Notes: a model not told the origin generated them from the letters alone. Counted from the stretch's first letter, positions 1 through 7,641 are shown. The stretch: DNA of 41,794 bases from Anaerolineae bacterium (GCA_022826865.1 JAJDUC010000020.1:1-41794), one strand, 5' to 3'. Numbers and translations are program-made.

Positions 1-1
1 A

Positions 2-118
2 GCCACATTGCAGGCGGCATTCACAGCCACGGCGGTAAATCTGAAGCGCTTGGCGCGGCATTTAGACCTGGTGACAAATCCTATTGCTATACCATTCCTG
101 GCGACTCACTCCGTGTGA
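2..118 (+). mobile_element. 3' end of a transposase gene (cut by window edge)
   Basis: The second frame is open from the first bases to a TGA at 116-118. It encodes about 38 residues with the stretch TATAVNLKRLARHL. A helix of the type TAxAxNLKRL is a hallmark of the C-terminus of DDE transposases of the IS1182/IS5/IS4 type, following the last catalytic residue. The rest of the gene lies left of the window, so the family cannot be fixed and the catalytic residues cannot be checked. Frame 1 is also open here (to 213), but its translation looks like nothing known. The stop codon lies inside an imperfect CTCAC/GTGAG inverted repeat (about 104-118), which could belong to the element's end. Confidence 0.6.
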
Positions 119-141
119 GCCCGTTTTTCAACAGACTCCAC

Positions 142-197
142 AGTGTCGCCCCTACATATCGACCTTATGCTGAATTTCGCATTACTTACTTGGTGTT
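142..197 (-). repeat. 56-bp dispersed repeat, copy 1
   Basis: Read on the minus strand, this segment matches 29844-29899 at 54 of 56 positions. It ends in the TGTAGGGGCGAC motif that begins the GGGCG hairpins, and is followed on the plus strand by a CCACAAA-type repeat (about 218-240). The other copy has the same order of parts, so the two copies share a composite structure. Confidence 0.85.
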
Positions 198-217
198 TCT
201 GAGAACACACTAGGTTT

Positions 218-240
218 TTTCACCACAAAAGGCACAAAGT
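218..240. repeat. CCACAAAG-type dispersed repeat
   Basis: The sequence TTCACCACAAAAGGCACAAAG belongs to a family of purine-rich intergenic repeats. Related copies are seen at about 28544-28580, 29830-29850, 30992-31020 and 41630-41657. All lie between genes and none is coding. Confidence 0.6.
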
Positions 241-280
241 ATTTTCTCTTGGATAATGTTGGAATCGCCAATGATTGCAG

Positions 281-301
281 GGGCGTCTAGCTGAGACGCC
301 C
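281..301. repeat. GGGCG-type hairpin
   Basis: GGGCGTCT (281-288) pairs with AGACGCCC (294-301) across a 5-base loop and is preceded by AGG. It is a member of the dispersed hairpin family in which the GGGCG/CGCCC base is constant and the upper arm varies with matching changes on both sides. Confidence 0.75.
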
Positions 302-366
302 GTCGCTGGTATCAATACTCGTAGGGCAATACCCGCGTCATCCCACATCGCTTTCGAAATCGGTAG

Positions 367-386
367 GGGCGACCCTTGGGTCGCCC
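367..386. repeat. GGGCG-type hairpin
   Basis: GGGCGACCC (367-375), a TT spacer and GGGTCGCCC (378-386) form a perfect 9-bp inverted repeat preceded by GTAG. The copy at 38717-38736 has the same arms with an AA spacer, so it is the same element in the opposite orientation. Confidence 0.8.
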
Positions 387-434
387 GCAAGTATGCCGCG
401 TAATCTCTGCTCAATCGCATTTCTCGGTGACGAA

Positions 435-452
435 GGTCAGTGTCTACGCGAC
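435..452 (+). repeat. 18-mer shared with two hairpin loops
   Basis: GGTCAGTGTCTACGCGAC occurs here, at 20961-20978, and inverted at 28624-28641, without mismatch. In the other two copies it fills the space between GGGCGAGC and GCTCGCCC arms. Here those arms are missing or decayed. Confidence 0.8.
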
Positions 453-562
453 CCTCGGTGTTCAGATTTCGGTTTTGTTTTGCTCGTCGCAGCGTATGCC
501 ATTTTTGAAGCGACTGCCCTGGTTTCGCGCCATGAGCCAGCACAAACGTAAAAGTATCCAGC

Positions 563-568
563 TATAAT
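563..568 (+). promoter_or_regulatory. Possible -10 box upstream of the glycosyltransferase cluster
   Basis: A perfect TATAAT lies about 40 bases upstream of the first glycosyltransferase start. No good -35 box and no TG extension can be seen, so this is only a weak candidate. Confidence 0.25.
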
Positions 569-610
569 GCTTGAGGCGTCAAGTCGTTCCGGTGATGGAG
601 AAGTCGCTAA

Positions 611-1807
611 ATGTCGGAATCCATTCGCCTGGTCATTGCCCTGGCCTATGGCGACACCATTCGTCAATGGGAGGAAAAGGGTCTTTTTGATCGCGAATTG
701 GCCTACCTCAGCGAATTGCAGCAGCAGGGCGCCGCCATCGACATCGTCAGTTACGGGAGTCGCGACGAATATGAGTTCAGGGCGCGTTTACCCGGCATGC
801 GCATACTTTGCAACTGGCCCGGCTTTTCGGCCAAGACCTACCGCCGCCACCTGCATCAATTGCACGCGCCGCAGCTTGTGAAGGCGCAAGTCGCGCGCAC
901 CTGGAATTCTCCGTCGCTCGTGGAAGCGTCGCGGATAGCCTGGGCCTGGGGCCTGCCCATGGTCTATCGGACGGACTTCCTGCTTTCCGAATTGCGCCGC
1001 AATACCTTCCCCGACGATGTCGATACGATTGAGAAGCTGGAAGGCATGGAAAGCAAGGGGCTCAGGGACGCCGCCCGGATCATCGCGCCCTCGCAAGCGC
1101 TGGCCGACAGTATGGCGCGCATGGCGCCGGAGTCCGCAGTCAAAGTCAACATCATTCCGAATTTTGTCGATACTGAGGTCTTCCAGCCGCTTTCGCTGGA
1201 AAAGCGCTATGACCTGGTCTATGTTGGCCGGCTGTCCGTCGTAAAGAACCTGTGGGCGCTGCTCGAAGCGGTCGAGAAACTGGATGTCAACATCGCGATC
1301 ATTGGCGGTCCGCTGGAGCGGGAAGTCGGTACGACCTACGACGAATCCATAAAGCTCAAAGACCGCTTCGGGGATCTGGACGGGCGCATCCATTGGATCG
1401 GCCGCGTCAAGAATGAAGACCTGCCAGCCTACCTGAACCGGGCCAAATGCTTGATTTTGTGCTCGCATAGCGAGGGCCATCCGCGATCGCTGCTGGAGGC
1501 GATGGCCTGCGGCTTGCCTTGCATCGGCAGCAACATCGTCAGCATTCGCAGCATCCTGGAGCACGAGGTCAGCGGCTATCTATGCGAAACCGGCGCCGAG
1601 AGCATCGCGGAGGCGATCAAGGCCGTCCTGGCGCAGCCGCGTTTGATGCAGCGGATGGGCGAAAACGCGCGCCGCTTCAGCCTGGAGCACTACTCCCTGC
1701 CCAAGCTGGCCCGCCGTGAATTCGAGATTCTGGCCGATGTCGCGCGGCGCAACCCCCTTCCCAACGCAGGCAAGCGCCTGCTGAATTATGTTTTCCGCCG
1801 TCGCTAA
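611..1807 (+). CDS. GT4-type glycosyltransferase, first of three tandem paralogues
   Basis: This 398-residue protein is a GT-B fold glycosyltransferase of family GT4, which transfers a sugar from an activated donor to an acceptor and probably acts at the inner face of the membrane in exopolysaccharide or glycolipid assembly. The C-terminal donor domain is clear: DLVYVGRL near residue 203, IHWIGRV near 259 and an EX7E motif in EGHPRSLLEAMACG near 287-295. The N-terminal half holds the paralogue-specific acceptor domain. There is no signal peptide or transmembrane segment. ATG at 611 follows a GGAG about 12 bases upstream. The next gene starts 27 bases after the stop, and both downstream paralogues share the same architecture from the first residues. 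Donor and acceptor cannot be told from sequence. Confidence 0.85.
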   Translation: MSESIRLVIALAYGDTIRQWEEKGLFDRELAYLSELQQQGAAIDIVSYGSRDEYEFRARLPGMRILCNWPGFSAKTYRRHLHQLHAPQLVKAQVARTWNSPSLVEASRIAWAWGLPMVYRTDFLLSELRRNTFPDDVDTIEKLEGMESKGLRDAARIIAPSQALADSMARMAPESAVKVNIIPNFVDTEVFQPLSLEKRYDLVYVGRLSVVKNLWALLEAVEKLDVNIAIIGGPLEREVGTTYDESIKLKDRFGDLDGRIHWIGRVKNEDLPAYLNRAKCLILCSHSEGHPRSLLEAMACGLPCIGSNIVSIRSILEHEVSGYLCETGAESIAEAIKAVLAQPRLMQRMGENARRFSLEHYSLPKLARREFEILADVARRNPLPNAGKRLLNYVFRRR

Positions 1808-1834
1808 AGCGGCGTCGACCGGAGCCGGCGCGCC

Positions 1835-3010
1835 ATGACGCAAAACTTGGATCTTGCGGTTGTCTTGCCCGAAGGCGGCTCCCTCCGCTTATGGGAAGAA
1901 TCGGGCGTCTTCGACCGCCAAGTCGCGCTTTACCGTCACTTGCAGGAGGCGGGCGTTCAGATCCGTATCGTCAGCTTCGGCGGACGGGAGGAGTACGAAT
2001 ATAAGCCGCTCCTGCCGGGCATGAAGATATTGTGCAACTGGATCGGTCTGCCGGACGGTCTCTACCGGCAGCGCATCCACCAGGTTCTCGCGCCGCAGCT
2101 GCTGGGGGCGCAATTGCTGCGAACGTCCGATGCGGCGGCGACGAATCCGGCCTTGAGAATCGCCTGGGCCTGGCGGATTCCTCTCATCTACCGCCTGGGC
2201 TACGTGGCTTCGAAGTTCGCGCGCGCCATCAACGCAAGCGACCTGAAACACTACCAGCGCCTGGCCGGCCGGGAACGGAAGGCGCTAGACGCGGCCTGCC
2301 ATGTGATCGCCGCGACAGAAGAGATCGCGGGCGACTTGACCCAAATGCTGCCCGAAGCCGCCGGGAAGATGACGGTGATTCCCAACCATGTGGACTGCGA
2401 TCACTTCCGTCCCATGTCCCGCGCAATTGATTATGACCTGGTCTATGTTGGGCGCTTCGTCAAACAGAAGAACCTTTTCGCGCTGCTTGAAGCGGTAAAG
2501 CGGCTTGGCTTGACGATTGCCATGATCGGCGGCGAGGCCAGCGATGAGACCGCCGCTCTTCAGGAGCGATTCGGCGACCTCGATGGCCGCATTTTATGGC
2601 TGGGGCGTATCAATAACGAAGAACTGCCCAAGTACATACAGGGCGCGAAAGCCTTCGTTCTGACTTCGCTGATCGAGGGGCATCCGCGCGTCATGATCGA
2701 AGCCATGGCCTGTGGCATGCCAATCGTCGGCGCCGATGTCCCGGGCATTCACAATGTGCTGCAACATGAGATAACCGGCTACCTCTGCGACCCGGATCCG
2801 GCGAGTATCGCTGAAGCAATCTCTGGGCTGTTTGCGCGGCCGGAGTTGATGCGGAAACTGGGCGAAAACGCGCGCAAATACGCCGTCGAGAATTATTCGC
2901 TGCCGCAGCTGGCGCAGAGGGAATTGAACTTGCTTGGGGAAATCGCGCGCCGACAGCCGCGCGAAAGCGCGCCCCGGCGCATCGCAAACTACCTGTTCCA
3001 GCGGCGTTAG
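1835..3010 (+). CDS. GT4-type glycosyltransferase, second of three tandem paralogues
   Basis: A 391-residue GT4 glycosyltransferase, clearly a duplicate of its neighbours. The N-terminus (LAVVLPEGGSLRLWEESG) aligns with the start of the first paralogue, and the donor-site region has DLVYVGRF, ILWLGRINNEELP and EGHPRVMIEAMACGMP, which contains the EX7E motif. The C-terminal end (NYSLPQLAQREL) is also shared by all three. ATG at 1835 is preceded by GGAG at 1821-1824. The gene lies 27 bases after the first and about 108 bases before the likely start of the third, so co-transcription is probable. The acceptor-side halves differ most between the three copies, suggesting that each adds a different residue or linkage of one glycan; this is inference. 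Confidence 0.85.
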   Translation: MTQNLDLAVVLPEGGSLRLWEESGVFDRQVALYRHLQEAGVQIRIVSFGGREEYEYKPLLPGMKILCNWIGLPDGLYRQRIHQVLAPQLLGAQLLRTSDAAATNPALRIAWAWRIPLIYRLGYVASKFARAINASDLKHYQRLAGRERKALDAACHVIAATEEIAGDLTQMLPEAAGKMTVIPNHVDCDHFRPMSRAIDYDLVYVGRFVKQKNLFALLEAVKRLGLTIAMIGGEASDETAALQERFGDLDGRILWLGRINNEELPKYIQGAKAFVLTSLIEGHPRVMIEAMACGMPIVGADVPGIHNVLQHEITGYLCDPDPASIAEAISGLFARPELMRKLGENARKYAVENYSLPQLAQRELNLLGEIARRQPRESAPRRIANYLFQRR

Positions 3011-3118
3011 CTTGACGCATTAAATTCAATGCGGTCGCGCGCCTGGCCTTCACCACAGCGCCTGCGCCGGTTACACTTCGCGCATATCCCGCCCAGCGAG
3101 CGTTCCGCGGCTGTATTG

Positions 3119-4318
3119 ATGCGCAAAACCCTGAACCTGACCTTATTCCTGCGCCACATGGGCAGTCTGCGCACTTGGGAGGATTCGGGCGTATTGAACC
3201 GCGAAATGGAAATGTACCGCGCTCTCAAGGAGCATAACGTCAACATCAGCATCATCAGTCATGGCGGGCGCGACGAGTACGCCTTCCGCGACCAGCTTCC
3301 CGGCATGATGATCTTGTCCAATTGGATGGGCCTGCCGGCGCCGATATACGAGAGACGCGCGCATTTGATCCATGCCCGGCGCTTGCTGCAATCCGATGTC
3401 CTGATAACCGCCGATTCCACTGGAATCGTAAGCGCGCTGCGCGCAAATTGGGCTTGGCGCATCCCGCTTGTCTACCGGATGGACTATCACTGGTCGGCGC
3501 TTTCGCGCGCTACCAACCCGCAAGCCACACTTATGATTGACAACATCATCGGTCTCGAAAAAAAGGGCATAGCGGCGGCCGCGCAGGTCCTGGCGTCAGC
3601 GCCAGAAATCGCCGAGTACGTTGTGCAACAGGCGCCGGCGAGCGCCGGCAAGGTATCTATTTTGCCCAACCATGTCGATACGGAGATCTTTCGCCGCATC
3701 AGCGCCGAGAAGCGTTATGACCTGGTTTATATTGGGCGTCTGGAAGCGGTGAAGAACCTGGATGCGCTCTTGTCCGCTGTGCAGCGCCTGGGCCTCAGTA
3801 TCGCCCTTATCGGTTCCGGCACTGCGCGTGGAGATGGTTCATTCGCCAACGATGAGGCGGACCGGCTGCAAGCGAAATTTGGCGACCTCGACGGGCGAAT
3901 CCACTGGCTGGGACGCATCAGAAACGATGAGTTGCCCGTATACATCAATCAAGCCAAGGTCTTCATTCTCTGTTCATTTACTGAGGGGCATCCCCGCGCC
4001 TTGATTGAAGCCATGGCCTGCGCCATGCCCGTGATCGGCAGCCGCGTTCCCGGAATCCAGAGTGTGCTGCAGCATGGAGTGACCGGTTATCTCTGCGACA
4101 CCGACGCCGACAGCATCGCCAGCGCCATCAAAACCGTTATGGCGCAGCCCGGCTTGATGCGCAGGATGGGCGAAAACGCGCGGAAATTCGCCGTAGAGAA
4201 TTATTCTCTGCCGATGTTGGCTCAACGCGAATACGAGCTGCTGGTGGATGTGGCGCGGCGTCACCCGGTCGACGGCGCGGCCCGACGCCTGGCGCATTAT
4301 GTATTGCGCCGACGCTAA
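3119..4318 (+). CDS. GT4-type glycosyltransferase, third of three tandem paralogues
   Basis: A 399-residue GT4 glycosyltransferase. The frame is open from an ATG at 3029, but the first 30 residues (arginine- and proline-rich) have no counterpart in the two paralogues. Their N-termini align with MRKTLNLTLFLRHMG, so I place the start at the ATG at 3119. No strong ribosome-binding site is visible at either start. Donor-domain motifs are DLVYIGRLEAVKNL, IHWLGRIRNDELP and EGHPRALIEAMACAMP with the EX7E glutamates. The ending NYSLPMLAQREYELL matches the other two copies. It is the last member of the cluster; 43 bases downstream begins an unrelated enolase-superfamily gene. Confidence 0.83.
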   Translation: MRKTLNLTLFLRHMGSLRTWEDSGVLNREMEMYRALKEHNVNISIISHGGRDEYAFRDQLPGMMILSNWMGLPAPIYERRAHLIHARRLLQSDVLITADSTGIVSALRANWAWRIPLVYRMDYHWSALSRATNPQATLMIDNIIGLEKKGIAAAAQVLASAPEIAEYVVQQAPASAGKVSILPNHVDTEIFRRISAEKRYDLVYIGRLEAVKNLDALLSAVQRLGLSIALIGSGTARGDGSFANDEADRLQAKFGDLDGRIHWLGRIRNDELPVYINQAKVFILCSFTEGHPRALIEAMACAMPVIGSRVPGIQSVLQHGVTGYLCDTDADSIASAIKTVMAQPGLMRRMGENARKFAVENYSLPMLAQREYELLVDVARRHPVDGAARRLAHYVLRRR

Positions 4319-4361
4319 ATGATACGCTGACGGCGTCTGTAATCTTTCAAAAGGGGGCGAC

Positions 4362-5468
4362 ATGAAAATCAGCGACATTGAATTGCGACAATATCGTTGG
4401 GAGCGGGGCAAGCCCATCCGCAACGGTAAACACACCTATACCCATAGCGGTCTGAATCTGATTTGCGCGCATACCGACACCGGCCTAACCGGCTTCGGCT
4501 GGGCGCACAAACCGCAGACGCTCGGCATGGCGCTGGTGGCGCAAGGCTTGCTGGAGCATTTCAAACCGCTTTTGATCGGCCAGGACCCTTTCAATTACCG
4601 GCGCATCTGGGAGGCCTTATGGGAACCTAAATTGGTCGGGCGCCGCGGTATCACAACGCGGTTCATCAGCGGCCTGGATATCGCGCTCTGGGACCTGATG
4701 GGCAAGGCGACGGGCAAGTCAATCCACAAGCTCCTCGGCGGTTTTCGCGATCGCGCGCCCGCTTATATCGCGGGCGGCTATTATGAGGAAGGCAAGGGAC
4801 TGGCCGGCCTGGCCGCCGAAATGGAAGAGAACCTGACGCTGGGCGCCAAAGCCGTCAAAATGAAAATCGGCGGCGCCAGCATCGCCGAAGATGTCGAGCG
4901 CGTTCGCGTCGTTCGCGAGACCATCGGCGCAGACGTCAAGCTGATGGTGGACGCCAATTGCGCCTACAGCACCCGCGAGGCGATAAACATCGCCCGCAAA
5001 ATGGAACCTTACGATATCTTCTGGTTTGAAGAACCGCTGGCGCCGGACGATTACCGCGGGCACGGCATACTGGCGGCGGCCAGCGCGATCCCGATCGCAA
5101 CCGGCGAGAACGAATATACACGTTATGGCTTCCGCGACCTGATCGCCGCCGATGCCGCGGCGATATTTAATGCCGATGCCGAGATTCTCGGCGGCATTAC
5201 TGAATTCATGAATGTCGCCGCCCTGGCCTCCGCCCACGGTCTGCAGATCGCGCCACATGGCGACCAGGAAGTCCATCTTCACCTGGTTGGCGCCATTCCC
5301 AACGGCCTCATCGTGGAATTCTACCGAGAAACCGTCGATGTCAACCGCGGCAAGATCTTCCAGGAAAGCATGAGCCTGGACGCAGACGGCTGTTTGACCG
5401 TTCCTGATCGCCCGGGCTTGGGTGTCACGCCGGATTTTGACTTTCTGGAGCGATTTCGGGTGAATTAG
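4362..5468 (+). CDS. Mandelate racemase/sugar-acid dehydratase family enzyme
   Basis: A 368-residue enolase-superfamily enzyme of the mandelate racemase subgroup, which abstracts a proton next to a carboxylate with Mg2+ and leads to racemisation or, more often in sugar loci, to dehydration of an aldonate or aldarate. The N-terminal capping domain covers about 1-125 and the TIM barrel follows. Catalytic residues are all visible: KxK at K166/K168 (VKMKIGG), metal ligands D197 (MVDANC), E223 (WFEEPL) and E249 (ATGENEY), and H299 (APHGDQ). This spacing is a constant two residues from classical mandelate racemase numbering (164/166, 195, 221, 247, 297). ATG at 4362 has AAGGGGGCGAC just upstream. 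Lying upstream of a LacI-controlled sugar transporter, it probably handles an acid sugar; the substrate is not predictable. Confidence 0.9.
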   Translation: MKISDIELRQYRWERGKPIRNGKHTYTHSGLNLICAHTDTGLTGFGWAHKPQTLGMALVAQGLLEHFKPLLIGQDPFNYRRIWEALWEPKLVGRRGITTRFISGLDIALWDLMGKATGKSIHKLLGGFRDRAPAYIAGGYYEEGKGLAGLAAEMEENLTLGAKAVKMKIGGASIAEDVERVRVVRETIGADVKLMVDANCAYSTREAINIARKMEPYDIFWFEEPLAPDDYRGHGILAAASAIPIATGENEYTRYGFRDLIAADAAAIFNADAEILGGITEFMNVAALASAHGLQIAPHGDQEVHLHLVGAIPNGLIVEFYRETVDVNRGKIFQESMSLDADGCLTVPDRPGLGVTPDFDFLERFRVN

Positions 5469-5500
5469 CGATGGCGTTGAATAACAAGGAAAACACATAC

Positions 5501-5605
5501 ATGCAAAGCGCCTGGACCGCGCTTTTAACGAAAGCATTGCTCGAGCCGCCGGATACCGCCGGTGTGCTGATCACAATATATATCCGCGTCCCTGAGCAGC
5601 GCTGA
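5501..5605 (+). CDS. Possible 34-residue small ORF
   Basis: ATG at 5501 follows AAGGA (5486-5490) at a normal distance and reads MQSAWTALLTKALLEPP onward for 34 residues to a TGA at 5603-5605. The frame is open from an earlier ATG at 5471. It ends just before the alpha/beta hydrolase gene, which is in another frame. It could be a real leader or small peptide, or the displaced N-terminus of the hydrolase after an old frameshift. I do not recognise it. Confidence 0.22.
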   Translation: MQSAWTALLTKALLEPPDTAGVLITIYIRVPEQR

Positions 5606-5612
5606 CCAGCTT

Positions 5613-6437
5613 ATGCGGACAACCGGACCCCCAGAGCGCTCGCGCGGCAAAGGCTCCCCATTCCTCTATCGTCGAACAGCCTACATCGCCTATGGCGCAG
5701 ATCCACGATTTTCGTATTGCTTGTACGTGCCGGATGAGATTCGGCGGATTTGCGTTTACGTGCACGGGACTTACCGCGATGCCGCCAGCTATCGCGATCA
5801 ACTCACGGATTTCGCCGTCCGCAATCAAGTCCTGCTGATATGCCCGCTTTTCCCGGCCGGCCTCATCGACACACAGGATGTCGAAAATTACAAGCTGCTG
5901 CGCTACCGTGATATAGGTTTCGATCGGATTCTGCTGGGCATGGTTGATGAAATACGCCAGCGTTACGCGGTCCGGGTCGAGCGCTTCATGTTGGGCGGAT
6001 TTTCGGGCGGCGCGCAATTCGCCCATCGCTTCGCCTATTTTTATGCGAAGCATCTGACCGCCCTATCGCTGGCGGCGCCGGGCCGGGTGACGCTGCTCAA
6101 TGAATCGCTCGATTGGTGGCCCGGAATTCGCGATGCCGAGCGGCGCTTCGGCCGCGCTATTGATCGACCTGCCCTGCGCGCGTTGCCGATACAACTCTTG
6201 GTCGGCGAGAACGATGATGACGATATCCGCATTGCGGAAGGCGATCCGTGGTGGGCGCCCGGCGCCAATCTCGCCGGCGCAACCCGCCGCGAGCGTTTGG
6301 CCGCGCTTTACGGGCAATATCAGCGTCTGGGCTGCAAGGCGACCTTAGAGGTCATAAAGGATTGCGGGCACGAATGGCCACCGCTGCGGGACGCGACGAT
6401 ACGCTTTTTTGAAGCGCATTTGTCGGCCGCAAGCTGA
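5613..6437 (+). CDS. Alpha/beta-hydrolase (serine esterase/peptidase type)
   Basis: A 274-residue alpha/beta-hydrolase without signal peptide. The oxyanion-side strand and HG motif are in RRICVYVHGTYRD (near residue 50), the nucleophile elbow is GFSGG near residue 130, an acidic residue candidate lies in LVGENDDDD near 200, and the catalytic histidine is in CGHEWP near 252. The fold resembles feruloyl-esterase/PHB-depolymerase-like hydrolases, which cut ester bonds of carbohydrate conjugates, but the substrate is unknown. It follows the racemase-type gene by about 145 bases and precedes the LacI regulator, so it likely belongs to the same catabolic locus. No clear ribosome-binding site precedes the ATG at 5613, so the start is less certain than the gene. 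Confidence 0.8.
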   Translation: MRTTGPPERSRGKGSPFLYRRTAYIAYGADPRFSYCLYVPDEIRRICVYVHGTYRDAASYRDQLTDFAVRNQVLLICPLFPAGLIDTQDVENYKLLRYRDIGFDRILLGMVDEIRQRYAVRVERFMLGGFSGGAQFAHRFAYFYAKHLTALSLAAPGRVTLLNESLDWWPGIRDAERRFGRAIDRPALRALPIQLLVGENDDDDIRIAEGDPWWAPGANLAGATRRERLAALYGQYQRLGCKATLEVIKDCGHEWPPLRDATIRFFEAHLSAAS

Positions 6438-6452
6438 ATCCACGTCTGAAAC

Positions 6453-6481
6453 TTGCAATCGCGCGTCAATCGTGTTATCCT
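6453..6481 (+). promoter_or_regulatory. Sigma-70-type promoter for the LacI-family gene
   Basis: TTGCAA (6453-6458) and TATCCT (6476-6481) are separated by 17 bases. Transcription would start near 6488, immediately before a perfect 16-bp palindrome and about 60 bases upstream of the regulator start. Confidence 0.5.
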
Positions 6482-6493
6482 CGCTCTACCGTT

Positions 6494-6509
6494 ACGAAAT
6501 CGATTTCGT
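6494..6509. promoter_or_regulatory. Likely LacI-family operator (autoregulation)
   Basis: ACGAAATCGATTTCGT is a perfect 16-bp palindrome with the central CG step typical of LacI-family operators. It sits just past the predicted transcription start and 39 bases upstream of the regulator's ATG, so binding would block its own promoter. I found no second copy upstream of the binding-protein or racemase genes by eye. Confidence 0.6.
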
Positions 6510-6547
6510 CCATTCGCGTCTTTCCGCGGGACGAATCGAAAATTGAT

Positions 6548-7579
6548 ATGCCTGTTACCATAGAAGACCTTTCCAACAAGCTCGGCGTCTCGCGTTCCAC
6601 CGTGTCCAAAGCGCTCAACGACCGCGGCGATGTCTCCCCGCGCACCAAGGAACGTGTGACGCAAGCCGCGCGCGAACTCGGCTACCAGCCCTCCGCAGCC
6701 GCACGCAGCCTCCGCCGTCAGCGCACTGAAAAGATTGGACTGGTTGTCAACTACCCGATCCGGCGAGTCTCCGATTTTCTGGCCGAGTTGATTCCCAGCA
6801 TGGCGACGGTGGCCGAGGAAGCCGAATACAATCTGATTCTTTACACCTCGATGGCGGGCCAGACCGAGCGCCTCATCAGCCTCTGTCGTTCTCGCGAAGT
6901 GGATGGCATTATCATCGCCTGGCCGCCGCAATTTCATGAAACCGTCGTGCTTCATCGTATGCTGACCGACGAGCGCATGCCCCATATCTTCCTGCCGCGG
7001 CGCGTCCCGCATGACGATATCTCCTATGTTGCCGCCGACCACCAGCAAGGCGCGCGCCTTTTGACCGAATACCTGATTTCCCTGGGTCATGGACGGATCG
7101 CATTTGAGCGGCTGCCGGAAGTCTATGAAACCGACTACGACCGGCATAGCGGTTATGCTCAGGCGCTGCGCGCTGCCGGCATCAAATACGATGAGTCGCT
7201 CGTCATTTCGGCGGATTCCGCGGCTGCGGATTATGATACGAAGTCTTTCCAACACTTCATGGCGCTGCCTGACCCGCCCAGCGCAATCCTTTTCTTCACC
7301 GATCCCAGCGCTATCCGAGCGCTGTCACTGGCCCGGGAAGGCGGCATCCGAATCCCGCAAGAGCTTTCCGTCGCCGGTTACGATGGCGTTTTATCCTCCG
7401 GCGTGACGGAACCTGCCCTGACTACCGTGCGGCAGTCGGCGGGCGCGCTGGGGGCGCTGGCGGTCGAAAGTCTCCTGAAGCTCATTGCGAATGACGGCCT
7501 GGAAGCGCAGCAGCATATCCTGCCGGTGGAATTGCTACCGCGGAAGTCGACCGCCGCTCCCGCGAATGGAGGCGCATGA
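6548..7579 (+). CDS. LacI-family transcriptional regulator
   Basis: A 343-residue LacI/GalR-type repressor. The N-terminal helix-turn-helix is textbook: VTIEDLSNKLGVSRSTVSKAL at residues 3-23, then the hinge helix region ending in YQPSAAARSLRRQ near 58. The rest is a periplasmic-binding-protein-like sugar-sensing domain, with IGLVVNYP at its first strand, EVDGIIIAWPP near 117-127 and SVAGYDGVLSSGVTEPALTTV near the C-terminus. It would bind the palindrome at 6494-6509 and release it on binding a sugar or sugar acid. Its position directly upstream of a solute-binding protein and two permeases points to local control of that transporter. The next gene starts 106 bases downstream, after a possible weak terminator. 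Confidence 0.93.
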   Translation: MPVTIEDLSNKLGVSRSTVSKALNDRGDVSPRTKERVTQAARELGYQPSAAARSLRRQRTEKIGLVVNYPIRRVSDFLAELIPSMATVAEEAEYNLILYTSMAGQTERLISLCRSREVDGIIIAWPPQFHETVVLHRMLTDERMPHIFLPRRVPHDDISYVAADHQQGARLLTEYLISLGHGRIAFERLPEVYETDYDRHSGYAQALRAAGIKYDESLVISADSAAADYDTKSFQHFMALPDPPSAILFFTDPSAIRALSLAREGGIRIPQELSVAGYDGVLSSGVTEPALTTVRQSAGALGALAVESLLKLIANDGLEAQQHILPVELLPRKSTAAPANGGA

Positions 7580-7609
7580 CAGACCGCTGCGGCGGTTCTG
7601 TGGATTTGG

Positions 7610-7641
7610 AAAAGGTGGCGATCGCGAAAGCGCGCCTTTTT
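7610..7641 (+). terminator. Possible weak terminator or attenuator after the LacI-family gene
   Basis: AAAAGGTG (7610-7617) can pair with CGCCTTTT (7633-7640), including one T-G pair, around a 15-base loop, and the right arm runs into five Ts. It lies between the regulator and the binding-protein gene and could reduce readthrough. The stem is short. Confidence 0.35.

Larger units (their letters stand above)
119..610. other. Non-coding, repeat-rich intergenic stretch
   Basis: No convincing gene lies between the transposase end and the first glycosyltransferase. The stretch holds a 56-bp dispersed repeat (142-197), a CCACAAA-type repeat (about 218-240), two GGGCG hairpins (281-301, 367-386) and an 18-mer shared with two other loci (435-452). 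Short open frames on both strands run through these repeats and appear spurious. Confidence 0.7.

Noticed and set aside
220..543. A 107-codon minus-strand ORF and overlapping small ORFs upstream of the glycosyltransferases
   Set aside because: They run through three repeat elements and two hairpins. Such repeats yield similar spurious peptides at other loci.
788..1564. A 258-codon open frame antisense to the first glycosyltransferase
   Set aside because: It is complementary to a gene with clear GT4 motifs; the translation has shadow composition and no motif.
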